Below, one piece after another: positions 20,309-32,339 of a stretch of 64,000 bases of DNA. The DNA is from Larix kaempferi (lineage: Eukaryota; Streptophyta; Pinopsida; Pinales; Pinaceae). The number at the start of each line of letters is the position of its first letter. The stretch's first letter is position 1. Both the position numbers and the translations under genes were made by a program. The notes under the pieces are model-generated. The model was given only the letters and a program-made list of their open reading frames with translations, ran no database searches and was not told the origin of the DNA. The stretch spans positions 62,001 through 126,000 of the forward strand of contig BSBM01001922.1 of the NCBI GenBank assembly GCA_027924585.1. Direction: 5' to 3'.

Positions 20309-21740
20309 AGTACTTTGCGCTATGAAGATAATTTGGTTGTTATCATAATTCATCATTAGTTAAGAGATTAATAATTATTTTGTTTTCCGCCTTAGTAATT
20401 TCAGTATTTAAATACTACTTTGTTTAACAATTATTATTTCTGCATTGGTAATTTCGACATTTAATACTGCTTTAAAAATTTTAAATTTTTATGAAATTAT
20501 CGAGATGTTACACATACATCCATTAAGACAACCAAAAAGTCATTTAGATAGGAATCTAGGTACACAAATGAATGTGTATATGAGGGGACAAACATCTCGA
20601 GCTAAAGGAAAAAAGAAAAGTCCGAGCAAGAGAAATTAAAAAAAGTAAAAAAGGTTGGTATACAGTGGTAAAATTTTAAATGAGGGTGACAAATCTAGAA
20701 TATGGTTACAAAGTAGTTGAGCTGAACATAATTATGTTGCAAGTTGAAGGATATAAAAGGCACATAGAAATCATTAATAAAGGCTAGCAATTTTTAGAGG
20801 TGCTCTAGTGGATTGTTGAGTCGATGAAATCCTGTACATGTAATAGAATTTTATGAGATTAATATTGCAGAGATGTTTATCCCTCTTTCAATTGTCTTTC
20901 TTCATGTTTTGTCCAATCTATATAGTCGTGTCATGAGATAATGCAAAGATTTGGTCAACATATTCAACTCTATTTGTATTGTTAATATAGATATTGTTCA
21001 ATTTTGAGATTGTTAGCAAATAATTCATGTTTTTTATGACCTCTGGTTCATTTCAACATGTGTATGTGAACTAGTTGTATTTGAATTTTTCATTTAATGT
21101 GGTTCTTTTGCACCTGATTTTGTCAATAAATTCACACAAACTTGTGGGATATTTACATTTTGTGATAGCCACTGAATTCTTTATATAAATCTCAGTTTGC
21201 TATTCTACCATTAAATATCAGAGAATTGGCCTACAGAAACTGTTGGAATTTTCTTTTTTTTTTGCCATCTTCTAAATTCATATCCACTCATACTTTAAGC
21301 ATTGCAATACTCTACAAAATTCCTCTGATATGATGTTATTTTTTTAAATTCAATTCATAATGTTTCAGTCATAGATGTATTCAAGAAAAATCAAATTCAT
21401 AGCATAATATCACACGGATCTACCTCTAGGATCTATAAAAGTTGAGCCTCATCATTCCCTATTGTATCTTATATTCACACTAGTATACTTCAAGGACTAA
21501 CATGAAAAATGGCACCGTTTCTTGGGAAGAAGGATCATAAAGTATTTTCCTATGGCACAACAAACTGAAGTCCTGATTTCTGTTCGATGAAAACATATCA
21601 TACAATTTTTTTGAATATTTCACTTGGATACTCCAACAAATCAAAATGACTTATGGTAGCATTCATACCCTATCAAATCCAAAGTATCAATATTTTTGGA
21701 TCCTTTCACATTCAAGAAAACATTGGATAAATATTTACGC
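20309..21740. other. AT-rich region without recognisable gene
   Basis: No ORF of interest and no LTR ends, PBS or tandem array that I can recognise. It may include the unrecognised leader or LTR of the gypsy remnant that follows. Confidence 0.5.
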
Positions 21741-23449
21741 TAGTCAAAATACTCATGAGAAAGGTATTTTTCATGTAGATTCTTTTTTATATCTACTACT
21801 TTTCGAAATCAAGAAGGTGTAGTAGATTTGAATAATCAAGGAAATCCTCAAATAACTCCTCATACTCCACTTAATCTAGTATTATAACCTCAATTATATT
21901 TTTTATTACCCTCTGCAAGTACTTCTAGCCCTGTGCAAGCTGAAGTTCCTCCTTAGATAACTCCTATTACACCTAAGGACAAGAATATCATTTTTCAGCA
22001 CCTACTGGTGGGAAGAGGAGGAGGTGGATCTCCACCCACACCTGCAAATATCTTAGTATATTCCAGGTATGGTCCATTAAACTTGCCAAATAGCCTTCAT
22101 GACCTACCTAAGATTTATTTGAAGTTCTTACCTAATTATGATGTAGAAAATTCCACCACTACTGAAGAACATATGTCCATTTTATAGGACATTACTGATA
22201 ACATTTACAACAAGCATGATGATGTATTCATGAGGATATTTGTCCAAAATTTGGAAGGATAGGTCAAGAAGTGGTTCAATTCCCTTCATATAGCTTCCAT
22301 AAATTCCTGGCATGACTTGGAAACTTCTTTCATGAAGCAGTGGGGTGAAACAATGGATCACCTCTATTATCTCACATAATTTGTTTCTCTAAAAAAGAAG
22401 AATGGTGAAACAACTGGGGAATTCAATAAAATATTTAATAACACATACAATAAGATTCCTCAAGACATTAATCCTTCACAAGCAAGTGCTAAAGTCACTT
22501 ACGCTGGTGCATTTGATTCTGATTTTGCCATGATCTTGAGATAAAGAAGATCAACAACCTTAATGAATATGCATGATGATGCAGTAGATGTAGAAGGAAA
22601 CATGTCTGGTTCTAGTAAACTCAAATATAAGAAATATTATGAGAAGAAAAAGGGATAAAGAGAATGTTGACAGATCAGGTAGAAATACATATTCACAAGA
22701 TGATGAGATGGAATAAATGTCAAGACTACTTAGAGGTTTTTCAAATAAGCTTATAAAAATAGAGGTGGAATGAAACAATTCAAACAGAAACCCCCAAGGG
22801 GGAGGTCAAGGGAATCCAAATCAATATAGAAGAACATTCAACCCTTAGATTGTGAATAGGTAAAGAAGAAATGAATATCCACCATTGCAACCTCCTGTCA
22901 AAGAAAATAACAATAAAGAGTTTGCTGATTTGCCTCATGATGAAGAATACATAGGATCACTTGAAGACATTTTATGGATGCATGATGAAAGTTATATGAT
23001 TGATTTGACATAGGAATACTATGATATATTTTTTCAATAAGATATATATCAAAATGAGAAAGAAGCAAAGAGGAGATATAATCCAAGGGCAAGAAATAAT
23101 GCTCCATGATGTACGAAAGAAAATTCAAATTCCTCAACATAAAAGAATAGAGTTTGAAAGAAAGGAACTAGAAAATTATCATATCCCTTTTTATCTTGAA
23201 CATAAGTTATCCAAAATAAAAATTGCAATACCTTTGTCAAAATTGGCTAAAAACCCTATTTATAAAAATAAAATTGAGAAAGTACTGAGTATGGATGATC
23301 CTAACACACATCCTGATAAAGTCAATATAGATTATGAAATCCCTACCATATTAGTAGGTCTTGTTGTAGAAGAAGAAAAAGGTGATCACATAACTTCTTT
23401 CTACATCACTTTGATTATACATGGAAAATTATTGCACAAGTGTATGCTA
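21741..23449 (+). pseudogene. Element K: decayed Ty3/gypsy gag and protease N-flank
   Basis: In one plus frame with several stops the sequence reads as a gypsy gag (Retrotrans_gag, PF03732 type). From about 22100 come LPKIYLKFLPNYDVE, then VKKWFNSL..SINSWHDLE, FMKQWGE, KKKNGETTGEFNKIFN, KIPQDINPSQASAKVTYAG and AFDSDFAM (to about 22545). The spacing is that of known plant gypsy gags. From 23021 an ORF carries PLSKLAKNPIYKNKIEKVL and FYITLIIHGKLLHKCML (to about 23449). This type of sequence stands directly before the DSGA of retropepsin, but the protease itself is missing. The sequence switches there to a minus-strand copia (E1). No LTRs were found. Confidence 0.75.
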
Positions 23450-23474
23450 TATTTTGTAACTTCTCGTAATTTCA

Positions 23475-24360
23475 TATATTCAGCTTCAGTAGTTGAGAGA
23501 GAAGCTACAACCTGTCTCTTGCTCATCCAACTAATATCTCATCCAAATAGGTTAAACACATACCCACTTGTATATCTTCTCTTATCAAGATCTCTAACCC
23601 AATCTGCATCAACAAATCCATGTACATTTATTACTCTGTTTGGTTAAGGTCTTCCTTGGTAGAAGATTGCATAATCTGTAGTGCCACGCAAATACCTGAA
23701 GACCCTCTTTACAATTGTCTAGTGCTCCTTCCCTGGATTTGACATATATCTCCTCAATGCTCCACTACATGAGCAATGTCCGATCTGGTACAGACCATTG
23801 CATACATCAAACTTCCAACCACACTAGCATATGGAACTCATGCCATATTTTCTTCATCTTCCCGTGTCTTGGGACATTGATCTATAGATAACTTTACACC
23901 TACAGATATAGGGACCTTGAACGGATTACTTTCTTGCATTATAAATATTTGTAGTACTGTCTCAACATATTTTCTTTGATTTAACCAGATCTTCATGTTT
24001 GCATGATCTCTTTTAATCTCCATTCCTAGTATGAATTTTGCAGCACCGAGATCCTTTATGTCAAATTTGGAGGATAGCTGAGACTTCACCTCCTTTATAA
24101 CATCTTTGTTGTTTCCAATCAGCAACATGTCATCAACATACAGTACTATGTTAATGAAGTGATCACCAACATGTTTGGAGTGTACACATTGATCAGCCTT
24201 GCTTCTCACAAAACCAAATCCAAGTATGTATGTGTCAAACTTTTGGTACCACATCCTTGGAGATTTGTTTACACCATAAAGGGACTTCTTCAGTTTACAT
24301 ACCATCTCTTTCTTTCCCTTTACTGTGAACCCTTCTGGTCGTTTCATGTAGGTTTCTTCT
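23475..24360 (-). pseudogene. E1 reverse transcriptase and truncated RNase H
   Basis: The RT part is one 169-codon frame (24347-23838). LKKSLYGVNKSPRMWYQKFD (residues 19-38) is the copia fingers/palm block. YVDD at residues 70-73 is the catalytic pair, and KFDIKDLGAAKFILGMEI follows at about 93-110. RT would copy element RNA into DNA inside the gag particle. Further down (23830-23475) the minus strand shows frameshifted connection and RNase H sequence ending at a TEAEY-like motif, where the element is cut. The upstream RT N-terminus (24800-24360) is broken by stops. The palm motif is intact, but the polyprotein is not. Confidence 0.85.
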
Positions 24361-24938
24361 TATAGATACCCATGAAAGAACGTTGTCTTCACATCAATCT
24401 ACTCTACTTCAAGATCAAATGCAACAACAATAGAAAGAAGAAATCTAATGGAAATTAATTTTGAAACTAGAGAAAATATTTCACCAAATTTAATTCCCTC
24501 TACCTGAGAATATCCCTTTGCTACCAAGAGGGATTTGTACTTCTCCACTTTACCTTCTTCATTTAAATTCTTTTTAAATAGGCATTTATTGCTAACGACT
24601 TTTCTTCCAGCATGTAACTAAATTAGATCCCACGCTTCATTTTTGTCAAAGGATTCCATTTCATCAAGCATGGCCTTCTTCCATAGATATCTATCCTTTG
24701 AATCAACAGATTCCTTCACATTTCTAGGATCATTATTAGTAATAGATAAAGCAAAAATAGACCGAAAATTAGGAGGGTAATACCTTTTTGGTTGCCTTCT
24801 TTCTCAAGATGATCTCCTCAAAACTGGGGTATGAGGTGCTTCTTCTTCTTATTCATCTTCTTCTGTTGAGTCAAATTATTCATATTCTAACTCAAACCCT
24901 ATCTTCTTCGGTTCCTTTTCCATCATTGTAGTCATTTC

Positions 24939-25193
24939 CTATCCAGGAAGTTCTTTGACCTCTCTAAACACAATATCTCGACAGTAGACAGTCTTCTTAG
25001 TCTCAGGATTCCAAAGCTTATAGCCTTTCATACAATATTTATAACCAATAAAGATACATTTTTCAACTTTATTGTCCATCTTACTCCTTTTATCTTTTGG
25101 AACATGTACATAAGCATCACAACAAAAAAAAATCAGATGTTTAATAGAGGGTTTCTTACCAGTCCATACCTCTTGTGGAGTTTTGTCAACCAA
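24939..25193 (-). pseudogene. E1 integrase C-terminal region
   Basis: 84 open codons. TPQEVWTGKKPSIKHLIFF (residues 5-23) and VEKCIFIGY then KGYKLWNPETKKTVYCRDI (about 43-72) are typical of the copia integrase C-terminal part before RT. The Asn/Glu-containing catalytic core downstream of the second Asp (25200-25480) is broken by stops and frameshifts. Confidence 0.8.
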
Positions 25194-25482
25194 AGTTGAT
25201 GTGGATGATCAATTTACCAAGTAACATGTTGTCTCCACTGCCTCTGCCCAGAATTCATGTCCTATCTTGGCACTGCTTAGCATACTTTTTCCTTCTCCAT
25301 CAGTTTCCTATTCATCCTTTCAGCAACTCCATTCTGTTAAGGTGTGTATGAAGTAGTCTTCTACCTTGCTATACCGCACTTCTTACAGAATTCGTCGAAT
25401 TCATTCCACATAACTCTCCACCATTATCTGTCCTCAACACCTTTATTTTCTTTTATGTTTGATTCTCTACAAGAGCCTTAAA

Positions 25483-26160
25483 TTATTTAAACTTATCAAA
25501 TACTTCAGATTTATTTCGAAGGAAATAAATCCATGTTTTCCTTGAGAAATCATCTATAAATGAAACATAATACACAGATCTTACTAGTGATGGAGCAGAC
25601 ACAGGTCCAAACACATCACTATGTATTAGCTCTAAAATTCCATATTCTCTTGTAGCACCATATGCAAATATTACTCGATTATGTTTTCCATATATGGAAT
25701 GTTCACAGAAATAAAAATCTAGAGTGCAATCAGCCATACCTTCAACCATACTTTTAACTTGTAATGCTCGAAGTCCCTTTTCTCCGATATGCCCCAAGAT
25801 TTGATGCCATAGCATTATATTTCCTCTGGATGTAGTTAGGGTTCTATATTTTGTATCTCCCCCCTCAGGATCAATAGAACTGTTACATTCACCAATGATG
25901 GTTCTTCCCAATAGTTTGTACAGAGTTCCATACCAAATTCCCCTCATCAATACCATTGATCCTCGAACCATTTTGCAACCACCATCTCTAGACACAGTAT
26001 TTACACCTACAATATCCATATTTCTCATAGATATCAAGTTTCTTGCTAGATTAGGAATGTGTAGTACTCCAGGGATATTTCTAATACTTTCGTCCTTAAG
26101 TTTCAACTTGACTCTACCACGCCTAATGATATTGGCTGGTGAGTCATCTCCCAAGAACAC
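25483..26160 (-). pseudogene. E1 gag-pre-integrase and integrase core N-part
   Basis: 225 codons. The GAG-pre-integrase zinc motif appears as WHQILGH (H119, H124) with a downstream DFYFCEHS where the family has a CxxC pair, so the second Cys has become Ser (residue 155). IHSDVFGP contains the first catalytic Asp (182) and FIDDFSRKTWIYFL (201-214) the second. Integrase would insert cDNA into host DNA. The catalytic Glu region is outside this frame. The copy in E2 (36796-37260) has the opposite lesion, first Cys lost and second kept. Confidence 0.83.
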
Positions 26161-26300
26161 ATCTCCTCCATTTTACTCTTCATATTCACAGAACCACTCC
26201 CTATGAGGGGTCATATGACATGATGTACATGAGTCAATCAACCATATATCATGTTCTGAAGGATTACCAGTAGAAGCTAGGTACACATCCCCTCATTCTT
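26161..26300 (-). pseudogene. E1 protease remnant, active-site Gly lost
   Basis: On minus near 26250-26215 the sequence reads IWLIDSCTSCHMT, where E2 has IWLIDSGASFHMT. The retropepsin D-S-G triad is therefore D-S-C in E1 and the protease is expected to be dead. The surrounding frame is broken. Confidence 0.75.
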
Positions 26301-26370
26301 CTGAGGAAGTATTTGTCTCTATGGTAGAGGTATCCTCTAATCCCTTTCCTTTCTCAATATTATAAGATCT

Positions 26371-26412
26371 ACAATCCTTTTTATAGTGCCCAGCTTTACC
26401 GCATTTCCAACA
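26371..26412 (-). pseudogene. E1 gag zinc knuckle
   Basis: On minus reads CWKCGKAGHYKKDC, a complete C-x2-C-x4-H-x4-C RNA-binding knuckle. The E2 copy has Asn for His. Confidence 0.85.
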
Positions 26413-26558
26413 ATTACTTATAAATTTTCTTGGGGATTTAGATCTACCCTTAGATTTAGATATCCCCCAGAAACCTTATCTTTGTTTCTCTCTTGGAGGC
26501 GACCTCTCATAGACAAGGAATCCATGCTATGAGTATCCATGTATTTCTACCTCATCTC

Positions 26559-26950
26559 TTATGATAGCAGAGATGATACTAATTCATCAAATTTTAAAGT
26601 TGCTTTATTAGTACTCCGTATTGCTACAATTAGGTTGTCTCGAGAATCTGGAAAAGAACACAATAATGTAATACATTTATCTTCTTCATCCATTGTAATT
26701 CCGACAGAGGTTATTTGACTTACCAAAGTATTGTAGAAATTTAGATTCTTTGTTACTGTGTCATTATCATCCATTCTAAGGTGATACAATTTCTTTTGCA
26801 GAAACAACTTGTTCACAAGGGATTTTGATTGATACAAACTCCCTAATTTCTCTAAAAGATTTACCGTAATATATTCTCCAGATATGTTCAATAACACATA
26901 GTCTGATAAGAAGAGTCAAATTGTACTCCTCTCCCTTCTATCTAATTTCT
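26559..26950 (-). pseudogene. E1 gag (copia UBN2-type)
   Basis: 112 codons at 26897-26559. LLEKLGSLYQSKSLVNKLFL (residues 14-33) then KKLYHLRMDDNDTVTKNLN and EDKCITLLCSFPDS are the hallmark blocks of plant copia gag. The start is lost: stops lie just upstream near 26900-26960. The partner copy in E2 (37949-38260) is more broken. Confidence 0.82.
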
Positions 26951-27015
26951 CCCAATATTCTTTTGACGTTCCAGTGGGTTGTGTACCCGGATCCACAACA
27001 ATCCATTGATCCCGA

Positions 27016-27704
27016 TGTTGACGTATATGTAACTTCGGAATGTATTTCATATATGTATATTGTACTCCTATATAAATGGTATTATTCCTTTATACAGAAG
27101 TGTTTGTATTCCTATAGAGATGTTATTATTCCTCTATACGGAAGTGTCGTCATTTATATTGTAAGTGTCATAACTTATACTTGATGGGTTATTAGTCCAC
27201 CTTGTTGGGGTTGGCCCTGTTTAAGTCATGTGGGTCGAAGGGTTATTAGACCACCCTGTTGGGGGTTGGCCTTGTGGGTCAAAGGGTTATTAGACCACCC
27301 TATTGGGTGTCGGCCTAGTCAGCATTATGTTATGTGGTTAAGTTAAGGCCGACCTAGTAAAGGTTATTAGGCAAGTCAAGTCAAGTATAAATAAAGTGCG
27401 GGAGGCACTCTATTTCATCATTCTATTCTCTCTCACACTCTCGGGAGAGTGGCACACTTGTGGAGGAGGAGAAGCTGCTGCTAGGAGATGTCTATCTCTT
27501 ATGATTGGGTTGTATCATTACTCTATCTATCTATGAGGAAGTTATTGGGGTTTTTCACCTTTATGGTTTTCCCCAAGTAAACTCTGTGTCTCTTGTGTGC
27601 TTGCATTATTGTGTCCATGATTGATATGCTGTAGATATGCTATACATGTTGTTCTCTCAGTTAATATCCTAGATCAGATTGAAGTAAATTCTAAAAAACT
27701 AACA
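27016..27704 (+). repeat. 5' LTR of element F
   Basis: Begins TGTTGACGTATATGTAAC and ends TCTAAAAAACTAACA. U3 holds three GGGTTATTAG modules (27188-27320) and a TATA box TATAAATAAAG at 27386-27396. Confidence 0.93.
27386..27396 (+). promoter_or_regulatory. TATA box of the F 5' LTR
   Basis: TATAAATAAAG, about 310 bp before the LTR end and downstream of the U3 modules. The same position in the 3' LTR (33456 on) reads TATAAATAGAG. Confidence 0.6.
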
Positions 27705-27716
27705 TGGTGTCAGAGC
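27705..27716 (+). other. Primer binding site of F, one mismatch
   Basis: TGGTGTCAGAGC, one base from the canonical TGGTATCAGAGC, directly after the LTR. Confidence 0.85.
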
Positions 27717-28844
27717 TAGCCTGAAAGAAGGCATGGTATGGCATGTATGACACTTGTTGCAATTGCGAAGCTAGGGCTTGATATAGCAAAAACTAGTCAT
27801 CGTAGAACTTTCGCTATAAATAAATTTCGGCAAGGTTTCAGGGTATGAAAATTGTACAGGGATAAGATAAGATCCTCATGTACCCTGTTTACAAAGGAAA
27901 ACTTCTAATTCGTTGTACTTTGTGTTTTATGATATGTACAATCTAGGGTTTCTGCCTCTTCCATATCTGAGTAATAAACAGGTCCACCTAGGAAAAAGGT
28001 CATAACTTGGGCTAGGAAGCTCCAAATGAAATTTCATAAAAATTGATAGGTAGTGCACAGAACGTACATTCTTAGGTACCATTTTCAGAGGCTGAAACTT
28101 AACCAGTGACATGTGGCACACCATACAAGTTCACTCTCCTTTTTTATCCCATAAACAGGTCACGTTGCGACACTTGGAATAACTCTCTCTCAGAGAATCC
28201 ATTTGAGGCCACACCTGTGGGGTTGGAAAGATGACAGGTCAGGATATCATAGGAAAATGTTTCATACCTTGTGGATCGAAAAGTTCGGAGTTACACTAGA
28301 AACAATAAGGTACATATTTATGTCAAAACAGAAATAGTTTTGAGCACCTTCGTTCATGGCTTCGGGAATTAGGGTTTCGGAGAAAGTTTGAATTTTTGTA
28401 ATCAGAGACCACGGATGAATGATACTAATCAAAATATAAATTTGGAGACCAAGATCAGAATTTTTGGTTGGGAAAAAGGCCGATCTTGATCAGACCCTAG
28501 TTTGGGACTTTGATCGGAAAAGTGGAAAATTAGGGCTTCTACAAAAATGGGAATTTTTGAAATCTGTGACCACAACTGGAAGCTCCTCAGAAAAATAGAA
28601 GCTTAGATATTTGGATCAAACCTTTTGATTGGGAAGAAGGGTGGGATTTATCAAACCCTATTTCGGGGTCATGTCTAGTGAATCCGGAAGTTTCAAAGGC
28701 AAATTTGAGGGGTGAAACTTTGCAGTTTTCAAATTCTGAATATACCGGCTTGATCAGCTCATCAAGGTGCATCTTTCTATCTTTTCAGAAGTTTGAAATT
28801 CAAAGTTTGAATTTTTAGGGTTTCTCTGACAAACCCTAATCCAA
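27717..28844 (+). other. F leader, non-coding
   Basis: Homologous to C 3672-4982 and to G (minus) about 47926-46800. There is a single copy of the segment that C has duplicated. No credible ORF. Confidence 0.6.
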
Positions 28845-28990
28845 CTCGACATCCAGTTCCTACAAATCAAGTGGATTGGGTTAATCCTAGAAGAGAATGG
28901 ATTGGTCACCTGCATAAGTGAAGAAGTTCTTGTTTTAGAGGGAGATGAGGCTGAGGCCTTACATAAGAAGATTACAAGCAATCTAGACAG
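28845..28990 (+). pseudogene. Short gag N-terminal remnant of F
   Basis: The plus frame includes FLQIKWIGLILEENGLVTCI and GDEAEALHKKI, aligned codon by codon with C (4983-5141) and G. It stops being gag-like at ...GACAG|GTATGACTC, the same junction as in the others. Confidence 0.45.
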
Positions 28991-29893
28991 GTATGACTCA
29001 TTCAAGTATGTTTCAAATCCTATTCATAATTAAGTTTATGATATGTTTGTCTTCATATTATTACGGTTAGTACAATTTTGGTTAATTTTAGACTTGTCGT
29101 ATCACCTTAATAAAATTATGAATGCATGATAGAAGATATTCACTGATTACGGTTTTTGACACTCATGATTGTACTAATGCATTGTGATGTTGTATGAGGT
29201 TGATGTTGTCCACTAACATGAAAGGTACATCAAGAAAGACAAATCATGTTCTAGTTCAAGAACATATGACCATGGTGACATGAAGACAAAGGTTCATCCA
29301 TTGCCATGGATCACATAGAAGATCTACTTACTAGGTATGTATAACTTGGTTAACCTATGAGATATGCAGGTTACTAGCACAAGTCACTTAAGAGAACAAG
29401 AAGACATCATGTGGGTATGTTAGACAATAACCAGCTAACATATTAATCTAGGTATGTTTTTCCTATATCAAGTTAGAATCCTACCTTGTGTTAGAATCTC
29501 TTACATAAGTATACTTGGTATGATTGGTTATGTTTATTCATAAAGTTAGAAATGTAAGTAATCAATGGTTTATACATATTATGTCTCTTATCTTGATTGA
29601 TGATTTGACTAACCAGAAGAGTCCTATGATCAAATAAGAATATGCATGACTAAAAGAAGTCTTCCTTGAAACCTTGAATACTAATGTTTATTATCTGTGT
29701 TTGAAATAATCATGACTATACATGTTTAAGATTATTGTGTTTTGATAGTATTAAGATTATACTAATGAATGTGTGATTATGTATGAGACCTCAAGGATAA
29801 CACAATGATGATACTAATAAGAATGCATAGTGATTAAGAATGGATATAAGTTCAAGGATAGGTAATCCAGGAAGCAAAGATCAAGAGGAAGCA
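28991..29893 (+). other. F internal region with conserved AG|GTATGT sites
   Basis: AT-rich non-coding. GTATGT-type sites occur at about 28991, 29335, 29414 and 29452. TGCAG|GTTACTAGC (near 29369) and TAATCTAG|GTATGT are shared with B, C and G. Confidence 0.45.
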
Positions 29894-30004
29894 CACTTCA
29901 GTAGTTTCTGCAAGGATGCAGATATTCAGAGGGAGTTGACCACTTCTCACAATCCACATCAGAATGGAGTTGCAGAAATGAAGCAAAGATTGAGAGGGAT
30001 TCAA
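29894..30004 (+). pseudogene. Integrase fragment of F
   Basis: About 35 codons: FCKDADIQRELTTSHNPHQN then GVAE, the copia integrase block around the catalytic Glu (family form FC...GIQRELTTPYNPQQNGVAE). Sequence either side is unrelated to integrase. The same scrap survives in G on minus near 45570-45690. Non-functional. Confidence 0.75.
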
Positions 30005-30439
30005 CCCAACAAACAAACAAACATAAGTATTTGAATTATCATTTCTTGCATATTTGATTGTTTAAATAATAGTGTTCAATAATATACTGTTGTTCCTAGA
30101 ATTAGGTTGTGTATTATGCATATTAGAATAATTGCATTAATGAAAAATATACTACTAATATGCATGTGATGGGTAAGTGGCCTATGGAACTGTACAACAT
30201 TCCATTGCTACTTATCTAGAATGAAACCTCTTTGCTGGCATGTTGGGAGTAGTGAAAACTCTTAGCAATGTTCTGGTAGAGATTGGAAGGCATCTAGAAA
30301 GTTACAGGATGTGAATGAATGTTGTATTGAAGCATTGGCTAAAATAATTGCATGACTATATGACATATTTCTTTATGTGTAAGAATTTGTTCTGAAAACT
30401 ATGAGATGTTTCTAATCATGCAATTTAACTTGTTTTGTA

Positions 30440-31263
30440 GGAAAGATCATATACAAGCACCTACAAAAGAAGGACTACAAAATTTGTTTCAACAACAAAA
30501 TTATCTATTGAAGATATTGAATATATTGAAGTTCCCAAGATTCGGGAAGAATGCCATGATCGAGGAGTACCAGTCGATCGTGAAGAATGATGTTTGGGAT
30601 GCAGTCCCAAGACCTGAAGGGAAGTCTGTTATGTCTTCCAAATGGATCTATAAGATCAAGCATGCTGCAGATGGTAGCATGGAGAAATATAAAGCAAGAT
30701 TTGTAGCTCGTGGCTTCTCCCAGAAAGAAGGGATTGATTATGGGCTCAAGTATGATGCAAATCAAAAGTTTAACCTGCAGGGTTATGTTGATTCAGATTG
30801 GGTAGGCAGTGCTGCAGATAGGAAGAGAACATCTGGGTGCTGCTTCAGTATAGGATCAGTTGTGATCTCCTGGTTTAGCAGGAAGCAGTCCTGTGTAGCA
30901 CTGAGTACAACCGAAGCAGAGTATGTTGCAGCTTGTTCGGCTAGTTGCGAGGTAGTATGGCTTTGGAAGCTACTGTTTGAGTTATTTCATCTCTCGCTAG
31001 AGGTTAGTGGTATCTTTTGTGACAACCAGAGTTGTGTGAAGCTATCTGAGACCCCAGTGTTCCATGACAAGTCGAAGCACATACAGATCAAATATCACTA
31101 TATCAGGGATATGGTGCAGAGAGGAGCAGTGAAGCCCCTGTATGTTGCGATGGATGAGTAGGTTGCAAATGTGCTGACGAAGCCACTAGTTAGAGTGAAG
31201 TTCAAATCCTTCAGAGAGAGGCTTGGTGTTCTTCAGATTGACGACACTTCGAGGAAGAAGTGA
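30440..31263 (+). pseudogene. RT N-terminus fused to RNase H by internal deletion (F)
   Basis: One 251-codon frame (30406-31161) runs through AMIEEYQSIVKNDVWDAVPR, KWIYKIKHAADGSMEKYKAR and FVARGFSQKEGIDY, the copia RT start. It then jumps to GLKYDANQKFNLQGYVDSDW and VGSAADRKRTSG, CVALSTTEAEYVAACSASCE and HIQIKYHYIRDMVQ, which is connection plus RNase H. The RT palm with YVDD is missing. The join lies at GATTATGGGCTC: intact relatives have VDYE before and TVDYGLK after the missing part, which suggests deletion between direct repeats of TTGATTATG. After TAG at 31159 the frame continues to 31263 with NVLTKPLVRVKF, the normal C-terminus, so the TAG is a nonsense mutation. Confidence 0.88.
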
Positions 31264-31339
31264 TGGAGACATTTGCTGAAGCCATTCCAAGCATGGTGAA
31301 AGGAGGATCCTTCACATGGCTATGGATGTAAGCGCTGAT

Positions 31340-31820
31340 GAGCATCAGGACGATGCTCCAGTTACTGCTTTGTATATGCATCATGTTGGATGTTGGATAT
31401 GATCAGTTTGATCATTTATATGTATGTATGTATGCATCATGTTGGATGCTTGTTATGATCAGTTGGATCATGTATATGTATATGCATCATGTTGTATGCT
31501 TGGACCATGTATCTGTATATGTATTAGGTGGATACATTGTATGATCTGGATGATCATGTATGTTGATATATATCAGGTGGATACATTGTATGATCAGGTG
31601 TATCATGTATATGTGTATGTATCAGGTGGATACATTGTATGATCAGGTGGATCATGTATTATGATATGTATCAGGTAGATACTTGGTATGCATTAGGTGG
31701 ATGCATTATATGATCATGGATGACGAGCTTCAGCATGTTGCTCCAGATGACATGCATCGGGAAAATGTAGTGATGATGATCAGGATGATCATATGTGATG
31801 ACATGTATCAAGTGGATACA
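31340..31820 (+). repeat. Irregular GATCA/TATGTAT-rich tandem array of F
   Basis: Units of roughly 35-45 bp with caggtggatacattgtatg and gatcatgtatatgtgtatg. The counterpart in G is at 43385-43680. Confidence 0.75.
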
Positions 31821-31874
31821 TTACATAATCAGTTGGATTATGTGTGATGAGTTCTGAAGACACAGATGCACATG

Positions 31875-32220
31875 AGCTTTTCGGACATGGTTGTAGATGT
31901 GTTCTCCCATGGTCGCGATGTAATTGCTGGGATTTTTCGACATGGTGGAAGATGTGTTCTCCCATGGTCACAATGTAATTGCCAGGGCCATTCGAGCATG
32001 GTTGTAGATGTGTTCTCCCATAGCTGCGATATAAGTGCTGGGGCCATTCGAGCATGGTTGTAGATGTGTTCTCCCATGGATGTGATATAAGTGCTAGGCC
32101 ATTTGAGCATGGTTGTAGATGTGTTCTCCCATTGCTGCAATATAAGTGCTGTGCCATTCTTGCATGGTTGTAGATGTGTTCTCCCATGGCGTAGATGTAA
32201 GTGCTGTGTGATGTGCATCT
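31875..32220 (+). repeat. 55-56-bp minisatellite array of F
   Basis: Units containing catggttgtagatgtgttct start at 31886, 31941, 31997, 32053, 32108 and 32163, spaced 55-56 bp. It is orthologous in element position to the 56-bp array of G (reverse orientation). Confidence 0.88.
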
Positions 32221-32339
32221 GGGTTGTGCTTCGTGAACGGTGATCATGAGTATCAGGATGATACTTTGTGGTCGTGGACAGGTTGTGTAGATAAGCATAT
32301 AATCCAACCCTGGCAGGTGTGTAGATAGTATTTCAAGGT

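Noticed and set aside
20309-21740. Possible host gene in the AT-rich stretch
   Set aside because: No long frame, no convincing exon pattern and no recognisable protein motif.
23021-23647. 208-codon frame taken as one gene
   Set aside because: Its first two thirds are gypsy gag-pro and the last third is antisense copia RNase H, so it is a chimera of two dead elements.
23838-26412. Endogenous pararetrovirus (caulimovirid) origin of the RT and zinc-knuckle sequences
   Set aside because: Order is gag-protease-integrase-RT-RNase H with copia-type YVDD and GAG-pre-integrase motifs, LTRs and an initiator-Met PBS; no movement-protein sequence.
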